Position numbers and translations under genes: made by a program. This document shows, piece after piece, positions 22,319-33,768 of a stretch of DNA of 64,000 nucleotides. The notes beneath the pieces are model-generated. The model worked only from the letters and a program-made list of their open reading frames with translations. It ran no database searches and was not told the DNA's origin. How positions within the stretch are numbered: the stretch's first letter is position 1; the number at the start of each line of letters is the position of its first letter. Source of the DNA: Planoprotostelium fungivorum (taxonomy: Eukaryota; Evosea; Variosea; Cavosteliida; Cavosteliaceae); contig MDYQ01000102.1 in NCBI GenBank assembly GCA_003024175.1, positions 1-64,000 of the forward strand. Reading direction: 5' to 3'.

Positions 22319-24390
22319 TCATTGTATGTAAAGAGGTAACGATTCCTTCTTTCCCTGCACTCGTCCCTTCAGATCTTCCAAGTCTTCCAATCCGACAGCA
22401 ACCAACGGCGACACCTCCAGTAATTCCCCAGATTCTAAAGACACCGTCATCATCTTCATCGTCCGCATCATCTCCCACCTCGGTCGAAATCGCCACCCGC
22501 ATGAACGACCATGGCCTTGTGCAAGTTGCTGAGGTGAGCCTTACAGCTGGTCGGGTTATCTGAAGAGCTGCCGGCTCCGTTCTTTAGAGGTGAAAACTCC
22601 TCCATCCTCTCCACTTCGTAGACGTAAAACCTCTTGGCATGCTCGAACACGTCAAAGATAAAGAGCTCTAGCTTCCAGCCGTTCACGTTTGCCGCCTGGC
22701 CTTCTACATCTACAGATGGGATAGACTTTTTCGCGATGTGAAAGCTGACGGAGAATTAAACCTTAAAACCCAGAACGTACGTGAAAACTCACGGCAAGTT
22801 ACGCAGGTCTTCGATCTTCTCGCCCAACACGAGGGAGTTTAGAAATTCGACTGAAAGGGGTCAGGTGATTTAATTCATTTTAAAGTTGAAAGTACCTGAG
22901 AAGGCGTTCATGCAGATGTGACTCTCGTTGTAGTAGAGAGAGCCATCATCATTCATACGAGTTGCAGTGGACTCGTCTAATTCGCTGTATTCTAAGACTC
23001 CGGGGCGTCCATTTTTGAGGCACAAGACACCGACTGTTCATCACCATCAGCCGATGGACATCATGATGGAGACAAATCGTTGACGTCGGAGAAGATGATG
23101 GTGATGGACCGATGATGGAACGATGACGATGGTGATGCTGATGGTGATGCTGATGGACTGACCTGGTTCTTTTGCATGGAGTTTGGTGACGTACTTGGCG
23201 GCACAGTCGATGTTCTTATCAAAGCAGTAACCTGCAAAGACGGGATCGACCATCTTGACCAATATGTTGTCCACACAGTACTGGTACACCAACTCGATTC
23301 CCCTCTTCTTCATGTCCTCTAGAATGCCTTCCTTGCCGAGAGCTGTTTAGACGTAAGTCGCTGATGGATGATGAGTCGCTGGCTCACCTTCGAATACACC
23401 TCCGTTACCGTTGGGAGCACGAGCGATCTGAACGTTTTAATCTATTTTAAAGTTCTCTCCACTCGTGACATCATCGTGTGGGAAGTGATGTTCACCTTGT
23501 GTTTTGATTCTAAGATGATTTTACCATCCGGGAGGAGGCAGGGCAACATGGTCTGTTCGAAGATGATGACATCGTTCTGGTTCAGACCGAACCAATCATG
23601 CTTGGCGAAAAATTGGTGGGTGCTTCCTTTCGTCGCTTCACTTGTCATGATGTACCACGGAATCTGGATCTTCTCTGCGAGGATGTAAGAAGGTCTCGTG
23701 GTATGAATAGGTGACTCACTTCCAGTCATCTTCTCTATGATGTTCTGTAGTCTGACGATCCTTTCCGCTTGGAGTTGGAAGAGAGATTTACCAGAGAGCA
23801 GACCGACGTTATACATCCCCTTTGGGTCTTTCGTTCCTAATCTTGTTCCCTGGATGCTCATCAGACACCGGGCACATCGGAGAATGAATCCGAGGTGATG
23901 GATACCTGTCCGCCGGCGAGGAGAAGAGTGGCAACTTTTCCTTGACTGATCTTCTCCAGTCCAAGTTGATACCATCGCTTTCTATCTTCGGCCGTACCTT
24001 TGATCTGATTGTAATGATTGGGAGGGAGGCGACTCATAGTCGTAGATTGTCTCAGAACACGACGCGCTTGCTCTGTCGCCGCGTTCAGAGTCGTGCGATT
24101 TAATCGTGAATCATTTCACCTGCGGTTCTCTTGTGTATGAATTGAACATACTCCAAATCAATGGACTGTAATTCCTGTCAGCCACCTTCCACGCATTATG
24201 CACGACCGACCTCTATATCTTGTCGAAGTGCGGTCCTCTCTTCCGCAGACAGTTCCGCTTCGAACTGCAACAGGTGTCCTTGACCTGCATCTTCTAATCG
24301 TTTCTTGAGGTCGACTGAGTCAGCTCCTGCCATCTCTTGTTTTAAAAATGGTCCAAAGCGTTGAGAGATCGCGGGGCGGAATCGCATCAT
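22319..24390 (-). CDS. UAP1: UDP-N-acetylglucosamine pyrophosphorylase (arm 1 copy)
   Basis: Cytosolic enzyme making UDP-GlcNAc from UTP and GlcNAc-1-phosphate, the donor for chitin, N-glycans and GPI anchors. The sequence runs from [12 protein letters not shown] through [20 protein letters not shown] and the nucleotide loop [23 protein letters not shown], split by an intron. Then come [34 protein letters not shown] and [17 protein letters not shown] with the uridine-binding GNGG, followed by [17 protein letters not shown] and [12 protein letters not shown]. After an intron starting GTGGGAGATG come the terminal [18 protein letters not shown] and PLYIQ, so the protein is complete at about 480 residues. 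Its 5' end diverges from the LIM/coiled-coil gene with 81 bp between start codons. The arms differ only around the intron at 23034-23162 and its flanking exon, where the five coding changes I compared are synonymous. Confidence 0.93.
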
Positions 24391-24471
24391 TCAGATCCAT
24401 TTTCACAGCACGAACAGTTCTCCTGAACACATCAGCAGTCCACCGACGCGTCAGACACAGCTGACGTCGTC
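24391..24471. promoter_or_regulatory. Short divergent promoter UAP1 / LIM-coiled-coil (arm 1)
   Basis: 81 bp separate the two divergent start codons. It includes TGACGCG and CTGACGTCGTC, the latter containing a CRE-like TGACGTC core. The mirror copy is 52777-52857 and looks identical. Confidence 0.4.
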
Positions 24472-26976
24472 ATGCAAGGTCGATTGAAGGAATTATGCGA
24501 AGTATGTCTGAAGAGTGCCTATGTGAACGAGAGGCTACAAGCTGAAGGGAAGTTTTATCACAAAGCATGTTTCAAGTGTGAGATGGCCGCTACGTATGAC
24601 AAGCAGAGGACTGAAATCATACAGGCGATGAGTGTGGCAGTACGATGAAGATTGGAGGATATGTACCCGAAGATGGAAAGAACATTTGTAAAGTTTGTTT
24701 CAATAAGAGACCAGAAGAAGCGAAATCAAAGACGAAAAAGGACAGGTGATATCATATCCTTCAAAGTCGAATGACATTACAAATCGCATTTCGATCGTCA
24801 CGACACGACAGTAAAAAGAAGATCGAATCTAATCCAGTGTAGAAACAAGAACGAAGAATACACGACAGAAGAAGAGGTGAGTCGTCTAATGCATCTGTCC
24901 ACGTGGTGATGGACGACAGGACACTGGCTCACGGCACCATTCGCTGTCTGATCTGTACCCTGAAGTTCCTAAACCGACATTCGTGAAGGTGATCGAGAAC
25001 AATGCCAAACCCAAAGAACAGAAGGTGATTACATAATCTCCCATCGTCCCGTTGCTCCATTTGACTTCGTTCAGTCTGGAGTCAATGCCATGAAGGATGA
25101 CATGAAGGCCAAGGTGAAATTCATCATCACGAAACCATGATTCTCGTGAAATTAAATTCCTCTCAGTTATCTCAAGCGCTAATGGCTCAGGCCGGTGGAT
25201 CGATCAAACCACCACCAAAGACAAAGACGGAGGAAGAAGAGAGAGAAGAGACCAAGGTGAGACGATGAGTGAAAAGCGAGAAATTGAACGGGAGAAGGAG
25301 AGAAGGGCGAGCATCATCAGGAGACCTCAGGGAGCTGCGAGACGCAGGCTGCCGTCGCGAGCCACGGGTACATATAAGCCAATAGAGAAGACAGAATACG
25401 ATGATCATGATGATCGCGATCATGATCATTCTGAGGATCACCGTGATGCGATGGAAGAGGAGAATGGAGAGGAGAAGGGAGATGAAAAACAAGATCAACT
25501 GAGAGACGAACAAGAGGATAGATTACAGAGAGATGTCGACTGGATGAAAGAAGATCTGAGGCGAACCAGAGAGGAACAACAAGAGGACATCAAGAGAAAA
25601 AAGACAGAGGAAGAAGAAGAAGAAAAGAAGAGGAGGGATAGAGAAACAGAAGAAGAGAAGAGGAGAAGAGAAAGAGAAGTAGAAGAAGAGAAGAAGAGAA
25701 GAGATAGAGAAGCAGAAGAAGAGAAGAGAAAGAGGGAGAGGGATTTAGAAGAGGAAAAAAAAAGAAGCGACAGAGAACTAGAAGAAGAGAAGAAGAGGAG
25801 ACAAGAGAGAGAAGAAGAAGAGAGGGAGAGAGACAAGATAGAAGAAAAGAAGAAGAGACAAGAAGAGGAAACGAAGAAGAAAAAACGAGAAGAAGAAGAG
25901 AGACGAAAGAGAGAAGAAGAGATCGAAAAGAAGGAAGAAGAGAACAGAAGGTGGAGGAGAGAAGAAGAGAAGAAGAGAGAAGAAGAGAGAAAGAGGAAGG
26001 AAGAAGAAGAGAAGAGAGAAGAAGAGATCAACAACATCCGAAGGATGACGAGCGAGAGAGCTCTCAGAGAAGCACAGAGGAGGGAGCAGGAGAAGAAGAA
26101 CAGAGACACGGCTTCACCTCAACCAAAGACGCCAAATTTCTCTACCGCAGTGCAATTGGCCCAAGAGAGAGAAGACACAGAGAAGAGAAGAAGAGCAGAT
26201 TCGAAACACTTGGTCTTATCCCCGGAATCACAGGTGAGAGGAAGTCGTCGTACGAAGAGATGACCTGGTGACAGAGGAGGGAGAGTCAATCGACCACGTC
26301 GAGGGATGATAGGGGAGGGAGATCTGACGTGAAAGTCGAATCATCAAAGAGTGACAGTATCATCAATCGAATCTTCTACAGGAGAGAAGAGGTGAAGTAG
26401 TCGATTTTCTCGTCTCTTATTGTACCATATTAAATGTCGAAATAGAATACGGAAGCTGGACCTCAGATTCGGATCATCAGTGACACGAAGACGAACGATG
26501 ATGAGAACACGATCAAAATCATCAGCGACGTCCAAGTCAGACGGGAAGACATCATGACGAAGGAAGAGGTGAGAAGAGAGGATGAGATGATGACTGACGG
26601 ATAACAGAGAGAGAGACAAGAGAGGCAGAAGAAGAGACAAGAAGAGAGAGAAGATCGAATTGTCCAATTGAAGAGTGAAAAACACACCGACATAGGTAAG
26701 AAAGACAAGGAAGAGAGAAGTTGATTCGTCGCAGAAGTCGAAGCCGAGAGATTACAATTGGAGATCATTTACGAGATGAGAAAGAAATATCTGAAGATGA
26801 AGCAAGAGTTAGAAGACATGAGAGAAGAGAATGCGACGAGCGAATTGACCATCCAGATCGAGAGCAAGACGTTCGAGCAGAAGATGAGAGTTTTAAGAGA
26901 AGACAACACGAGATTGTACGGAGAGAACGAAGAATTGAGGAGGCAGATCAGGAAGCTTAGATTGGAAGCCTTGTGA
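24472..26976 (+). CDS. LIM-domain protein with a very long charged coiled coil (arm 1 copy)
   Basis: The first exons encode one LIM zinc-binding domain: MQGRLKELCEVCLKSAYVNE, FYHKACFKCDECGSTMKIGG and NICKVCFNKRP, with all eight ligands in place after removal of a 49-nt intron. A short linker with SDLYPEVPKPTFVKVIENN follows, then about 300 residues of almost pure Glu/Arg/Lys heptad-like sequence (repeated EEEKKRRDREAEEEKRKRER-type units, about 25500-26080). A C-terminal coiled coil ends the protein (YEMRKKYLKMKQELEDM; TRLYGENEELRRQIRKLRLE). LIM domains bind partner proteins, often at actin structures, and the charged helix resembles caldesmon-type single alpha-helices. It is probably a cytoskeletal scaffold. 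The purine-rich tract could expand by slippage, yet the two arms look identical over it. Exon joins around 25257-25300 are ambiguous. Confidence 0.78.
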
Positions 26977-27101
26977 TGTGTCCATCTCCACTCGGTCTCC
27001 TGTGTACATTATCAATGGAATCGGCCGAGTCATCTCCATCATGGTAGAGAAGAGAGAAGGATAAATCAATCGATGTTCTGAATCGATACAAGACGACGAC
27101 A

Positions 27102-27989
27102 TCAGCATTTTAATTCTATTTTCCGCCTCTGTTTCAGCTTCTTTTCGTTGTCTAGAGAGTCTCTGTATATGCGTGCGAATCTTCTCAAGTCTGCAATTTC
27201 AAAGACAAATTCTGTGATCTTTCCTTTGGTGATGACGGGGCTGAGTACCAGAAATCGTATCGAGTAGTCCGCTGTGCGAGTGTCAGTCATCGAAGACAGA
27301 GGAAGTTCTCACCCTGAAAGGCAGGACTGATGCAGAAGGAGAGGAAACAAGATTCCCTTAGACCTTTCTCTAGGTGTCCACTGGCTCGGGCGAAGACCAA
27401 TCCGCCCTCGTGTTCGTGATGAAAGATGGTGATCTCTGCCTTCATTTGTTGGCCTAAAACGCCATTCCATGCTTTGTACAGATTCAGCGGTTTTCCCTTC
27501 GCTTTGGCACGATATTTTGACCGATCGACGGCTGTGGGATCTATCGTGATATCGTATTTACTTCTGCTCTTGAAAGGTCCGCCTCGTTTCACCTCCATAT
27601 GGATCGTCACCTGCACCAACGTGTCAATCTCGTGGAACTTCATGTCGACCTCGTAGTGCACGTCCACCTCTTAGAATATCCGCATTTCTCACCGTCTCTT
27701 TCGATACTCTTAAGATATCGATCTCTGAGCGTGACTCTGTGTATTCGGCGATAGTTCCGGGCATCTGTTCACCAGAAGGCACTGGGCGGGGACGAAAGGT
27801 AGTTGAGAAGAACAGCTTGGTATAGTAATGAGGTGATAGTGGATCGAGAGTCTCTTTCCAAGAAGGACGCACACACTGTGGCCTCTCTTTGTGGTTGGCA
27901 TGTATGACATTTGCGATGTGGATGAGAGACGCAACGCAATCGTGCCGAGCAGATGCGAAGAGAATAACTGTACGGGGCGGATGACGCAT
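27102..27989 (-). CDS. Unrecognised protein, 5' end unresolved (arm 1 copy)
   Basis: The minus strand encodes WKETLDPLSPHYYTKLFFST, IAEYTESRSEIDIL, then after a very short intron VDVHYEVDMKFHEIDTLVQV, FKSRSKYDITIDPTAVDRS, LNLYKAWNGVLGQQMKAEIT and EGGLVFARASGHLEKG. After a 41-nt intron come DYSIRFLVLSPVITKGKITE and a basic C-terminus (DNEKKLKQRRKIELKC). The body looks like a soluble beta-rich domain; I do not recognise it. The splice near 27685 needs an intron of either 25 nt (donor GTGAGA) or 40 nt (donor GTATCG). The first exon lies near the point where the two arms begin to diverge (about 28004), so the copies may differ in their 5' ends. It is transcribed convergently with the LIM/coiled-coil gene, stops about 125 bp apart. 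Confidence 0.55.
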
Positions 27990-28029
27990 TTAAAGAGGTA
28001 GACATCTAAGTTTGAGTTCAATGTCACCT

Positions 28030-29000
28030 ATGCCTGCGAATCGTAAAACAACTCCATGGAAATCGTCCACCATAGTTTCTCCACACTAAGCTCTGACGAG
28101 CTCACCTGTAAGCCTAAGTAGAAGGACATTGCCACCACAGTGGTTCAATGCGGTGTGTGATCTCAATCTCGCTGCACGAGTTGTGGATACGGAATGTGGA
28201 GCATGGGAGACTCGTATTGGGTCGACCTCCTTTCATCAGGAGACACAGCAGCCATCGAAATTCGATCCGTTCGGATCCACCGGGCTGATGCCTGGAAAGG
28301 GGTCATGATCTCCCTGTGTCCATGCCGTCAGAAGACGATATGATTGAATCGAGTTAACCGCGCATGCTCTGTCTCCAGACCTTCTGTAGATCCTGAACAC
28401 GATATGAATGTTACGATAGGGGAAGCAGCGAATGATGGAGAGGCTGAGGTGGATTTCTCCAGGAAGATGCCGCCGTTGGTTCTCTCCACATGTTTCTCTC
28501 GGATGTGGCGGATGAGTTTCTCGACCAATGGAGTCACACCTGCACCGACATCGTCAGATCATCATGACACACGATCGCACCGATGATGACACCCGCTTTC
28601 AACGTCACTCCATCCATAGGGTCATTCTGCGCTGGGTTGCGCTCATATTAATACGAACGTTTGGCAAGTACGAGCAAAGGATGGTTTTCTGCAGTATGAC
28701 ACCAAAGGAGACAAGGTTCTGGGTCACATCGCGGCCGAGCGTGGATGCCCTACTAACTCAATAATATCCCAGCGGGCTTCTGCATCAGAGTTGTGCTCTA
28801 TTAATCACGTAACTGCCGAGGCGCTCGAAGGGAACTGATCTTTTTAGTGCAGAACCCGATGACCGAACCGCAGAAAGAGTGATCAGACCTGACTATCTTG
28901 CGATGATTGTATCAAACAAGAGGGTTGAGAACACAAGTGAATTTGTAAGGGTTTCGCTTGATGACAGGGACGGTCTATTGACAGCACAGAAGAACGATTG
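28030..29000. other. Spacer edge with no supported gene
   Basis: 28004-28240 still matches arm 2 but with substitutions and indels; beyond that the sequence is unique. A minus-strand frame at 28328-28537 (reading TPLVEKLIRHIREKHVERTN) and plus-strand frames to 28764 look partly protein-like, but none has a clear start or splice partners. Confidence 0.45.
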
Positions 29001-29011
29001 GCTTTGTCACT

Positions 29012-30117
29012 ATGGATAACGTCGTGAACGCATGGGTCAGACATCTTGTGCTGCAAGACTACCGGGAGGGAGGCGAAAGAGGAGAGTGGCCCGTTGTAGT
29101 CTGACGTCGACAGTCGTGACGAGCGGAGGTAACAGCAAGTTTGTCACAGTGCACAATCTGACGGTAGTGAACACGATATCAACCAGTTACTACGCACCTC
29201 CCTTGGTCTTGGAGCTGCAAGGTGATCCAAATATGATTCGTCAGATCTGAAGACATCAACAGGCAATCAGATCTTACACCTCAACACCACTTTCATCGGT
29301 GAGTCCTCTGTGGCGGGAAAAAAAGTGTAGGCGTGTAACATGTACAGGTGGAGGAGACTACTGGCCTCTATCGACTGGCAGTCCCATCTCTCGTGGTCCC
29401 ATCGTGCATCACAACATCGACATTTTGGCTGGACCCGGTGCGAGAGTGTCACCCCACATGAGGTACTTATTCTACGAGTGAACGATCGATTGATTATATG
29501 ACGACAGGTGGTCTACCGCTCACCTCTACGACAACGTTCGCAATCGTGGAAGCACGATCTGTCTGAACTACCGGAGCAACTACGGTACCGGTCACGGCTG
29601 GACTATGGTACGTACGATACAGACATGAGATGGCAAGTTGACCACACGACAGGCTTGGGGAATCATCTGGAACAGCCAAGCTGCCACACTGTGCGCTCAG
29701 AATCCGTACAACTACTACCTGAACGATCCTTCTGCATCTCAGCGTTCTTACTATCACAACTGGCTGGTGGGCGGAAACGGAACGAATATTCCGGGAGACT
29801 TCATGACCACCCTGACCGGTACGTACGATTCCGTGGGAGTTACGGTGGAGCCGCAGAGTCTATATCTAGCTCAGATGGCACAAAAGACTGGGACAGTCAG
29901 TTCCTCTGGTAGCACCGTGGTGCCCTCTTCCACGATAATATCATCCGAATCGACTTCGTCTACAACGGCAACTCCTCCCCAGACCAGCACTTTGGAAACG
30001 AAGAACACGGACGTTCCGATCACCATTTCGCACGTCAGTGGGGGAAGTAGAAGGGGCACAGAATGGCTCAGCACTGCCTGCCTGGTTGTTTTAGTCGCAG
30101 TGATCGTGATGATGTGA
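29012..30117 (+). CDS. Secreted beta-helix (pectin-lyase-fold) protein, probably GPI-anchored, 5' end missing
   Basis: The visible exons resemble fungal-type pectin-lyase-fold cell-surface proteins. They contain NVVNAWVRHLVLQDY; SGGNSKFVTVHNLTVVNTIS; DNVRNRGSTICLNYRSNYGT then GHGWTMV, the family's GHGWT signature; RQAWGIIWNSQAATLCAQNP; and EPQSLYLAQMAQKTG. A Ser/Thr-rich stalk follows (SSTIISSESTSSTTATPPQT), then a small-residue site and a hydrophobic end (WLSTACLVVLVAVIVMM), as expected for a GPI-attachment signal. In fungi such proteins are polysaccharide-active or wall-associated. The first intron (29073-29113) needs a GC donor and carries the shared intron core. The frame runs upstream of 29012 (RTIGFVTMDN), so a signal peptide exon probably lies in 28.6-29.0 kb, but I could not place it. 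Confidence 0.62.
29073..29113 (+). repeat. GC-AG intron carrying the shared intron core (beta-helix gene)
   Basis: 41 nt reading GCGAAAGAGGAGAGTGG then CCCGTTGTAGTCTGACG and ending CGACAG. Splicing in phase 1 keeps the frame from DYREG to VVTSGGNSKF. The first dinucleotide is GC instead of GT. Confidence 0.6.
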
Positions 30118-30212
30118 CGATGGAGAGATCAACTCTTTGATGCTTCCTCTCATTCATTAGAGACGGAAGAAAAGTATAAAACGAATGAACAGATCGTCTT
30201 TATCTACAAGAT

Positions 30213-31368
30213 TCATCTGATGCATGACTTCTCGTGTGACGAGAGCAGCTCTACCAACTCAGCATTGCCCGTGCGAGTTCCTCTGCTGATGGATCCACGA
30301 TGGGATAATAGGAGCTGTACGACCTCCAATCGATCCGCTCTAGCTGCACTTCTGATGGCATAATTGTCTCCTGCTGATGGATCCACGAGTGGATGGGATA
30401 AGAGTAGCCGTACGATATCTAGGTCACCGTTCGAAACTGCGTATCTGATGGCTTCGTTGTCCGCTGCTGATGGATCTACGAGAGGATGGAATAAAAGTAG
30501 CCGTGCGACCTTAGTATGACCATGCCAGGCTGCTATCGGAATCGAATTGTTATTATCTGCCGATGGGTCGACACCGGGCTGTTGCAAGAGAAATTGAACC
30601 GTTCGAGTGTGTCCACTGGTCGATGCCGTGATGATGGCCTTGTTATCGTCTGTCGACCAATCGATCGTTGGATAGTTGGTCGTCAGTATCTGTAGCACAC
30701 CAGCGCGTCCCCCAAATACGGCCTCATAAATGGTGCAGTCTTCTATCGTTGTACTCGCAGTGGGATGAGCTGTAAGCATCCTGACGATATCGCTCTTTGC
30801 AAGGATAGAGGCTTCGCGGATGGCCTCTGCGTATCCTACGGACAGATCCATGCGAGGATGGGCCAACAACAGCTTCACGGTCTTGTGATAGCCTCTCTTG
30901 GTTGCCTCTATGATGCCCGTTGTCTCTTGCCGATGGGTTGACTCTGGAATGCGCCAGCAGCAGTTCCACTACCTCCACATCACCGTTTGATGATGCCTCA
31001 CAGATGGCTTCGTTGTCCTCTGCAGATGATTCCACGAGAGGATGAGCCAACAGCAGCTTCACGTAAGACGCTCTTCCGTTTTTCGATGCCTCTCGGATGG
31101 CTTTGTTGTCGTCAAACGATGGATCGACTCTGGGATCAGCCAAGAGTTGTCTGACTGCGGCAGTGTAGCCTTCCATACTGCAAATTTCTCCGAGGATGCT
31201 CCATTCACCGACTGTGACTTCCAAGTGTGGATGCTTCAGGAGGGCTAAGATGACTGTTTCGCTTGACATCCAGCTCCTGTGGTCATAGATCGGATTGCCT
31301 CTCAGCTCCACCCGTCGCTTGACGAGAAAGCGAATATACTCGATGAATTCTCCTCTCGTGGCTCGCAT
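30213..31368 (-). CDS. Ankyrin-repeat protein with an internal frame break
   Basis: The minus strand encodes about ten ankyrin-like repeats with consensus LLLxHPLVDPSAxDNxAIRxA, for example YVKLLLAHPLVESSAEDNEA, VELLLAHSRVNPSARDN, VRLLLSHPLVDPSAGDN and VQFLLQQPGVDPSADNN. The start is ATG at 31368 (MRATRGEFIEYIRFLVKRR). Near 30915 the frame changes: NPSARDN is followed in the next frame by GIIEATKRGYHKTVKLLLAH, with continuous repeats on both sides and no plausible intron at the junction. So either the gene carries a one-base indel, or the assembly has an error there. Ankyrin repeats mediate protein binding; the partner is unknown. The family also left a relict at 10.3-10.5 kb, which suggests a small, turning-over gene family. 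Confidence 0.7.
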
Positions 31369-31955
31369 CACTCGCCCAGCTCCTTCCAGACTCTACAGAC
31401 CCTTCGGAGGATACCGTATTGAATGATTGGCTCTTTCTCTTGCATTTTTGGGCACCCTCCCTAAATGAGATATGACCCCCGTGTAACATGCAGAGCATTC
31501 CTTAAGATCAACCTCGTGACATCTTGGCTCGTGATGATTCCGTTCTCATTCATCAGCTGCTGTTCGTGTGGACGTTAGGTCTGTTGTCTTCCTCACTCGC
31601 CAAATGTATTTTGACTTCATCGCACACACAAGCGGAACTGGATGACTTACTGCCATAACAACGAGACCTTTAGGTGAATCACCTTGGCGGTATGGATCCA
31701 TTCTGCCTCTGGTGATCTGCACCTCTGGAATTTACATTTAATAAACATGTGATGTTCGATCGACTGAACAAGTGAATATCATAACGAGAAGGGTAAGGCT
31801 GACTTCCCGAATCGATCATCTTGTGCACAATTTCTTCTTCTTCTTTTTACCCCTCATCAACATCTGCTACTAACGTGCGACCTCTACTATCCAAGAGCAG
31901 TTGTTCTGGCACTGTAAATGGAATCAATGTGACTCCTACTTTTTATTTCATCTCT
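31369..31955. other. Intergenic region without a supported gene
   Basis: Only short unconvincing frames are present. A minus-strand frame at 31283-31498 overlaps the ankyrin start, and plus-strand frames mirror the neighbouring gene. Confidence 0.5.

Positions 31956-33768
<1,813 letters not shown>

Larger units (their letters stand above)
13680..28240 (+). repeat. Arm 1 of a giant inverted repeat
   Basis: This segment reappears in reverse complement at about 49005-64000. Paired coordinates sum to 77248 for the inner part, 77354 beyond the UAP1 intron, and 77682 beyond the patatin upstream region. The offsets are fully explained by a 106-nt microsatellite expansion and a 328-nt length difference in arm 2. 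Every other reading frame I compared is identical between arms. Divergent patches are about 13790-13945, 16994-17564, 23042-23222 and 28004-28240. The outer edge is not visible, because arm 2 runs off the window at 64000, which pairs with 13680. Confidence 0.93.

Noticed and set aside
25495-26109. A 204-codon Ser/Leu/Phe-rich frame opposite the coiled-coil exon (mirror 51139-51753)
   Set aside because: It is the complement of GAA/GAG/AGA repeats; such low-complexity shadow frames arise automatically and it lacks domain character.
28691-28707. A 17-bp match, GCAGTATGACACCAAAG, also present near 45945
   Set aside because: The similarity stops immediately outside the 17 bp, so I treat it as chance.
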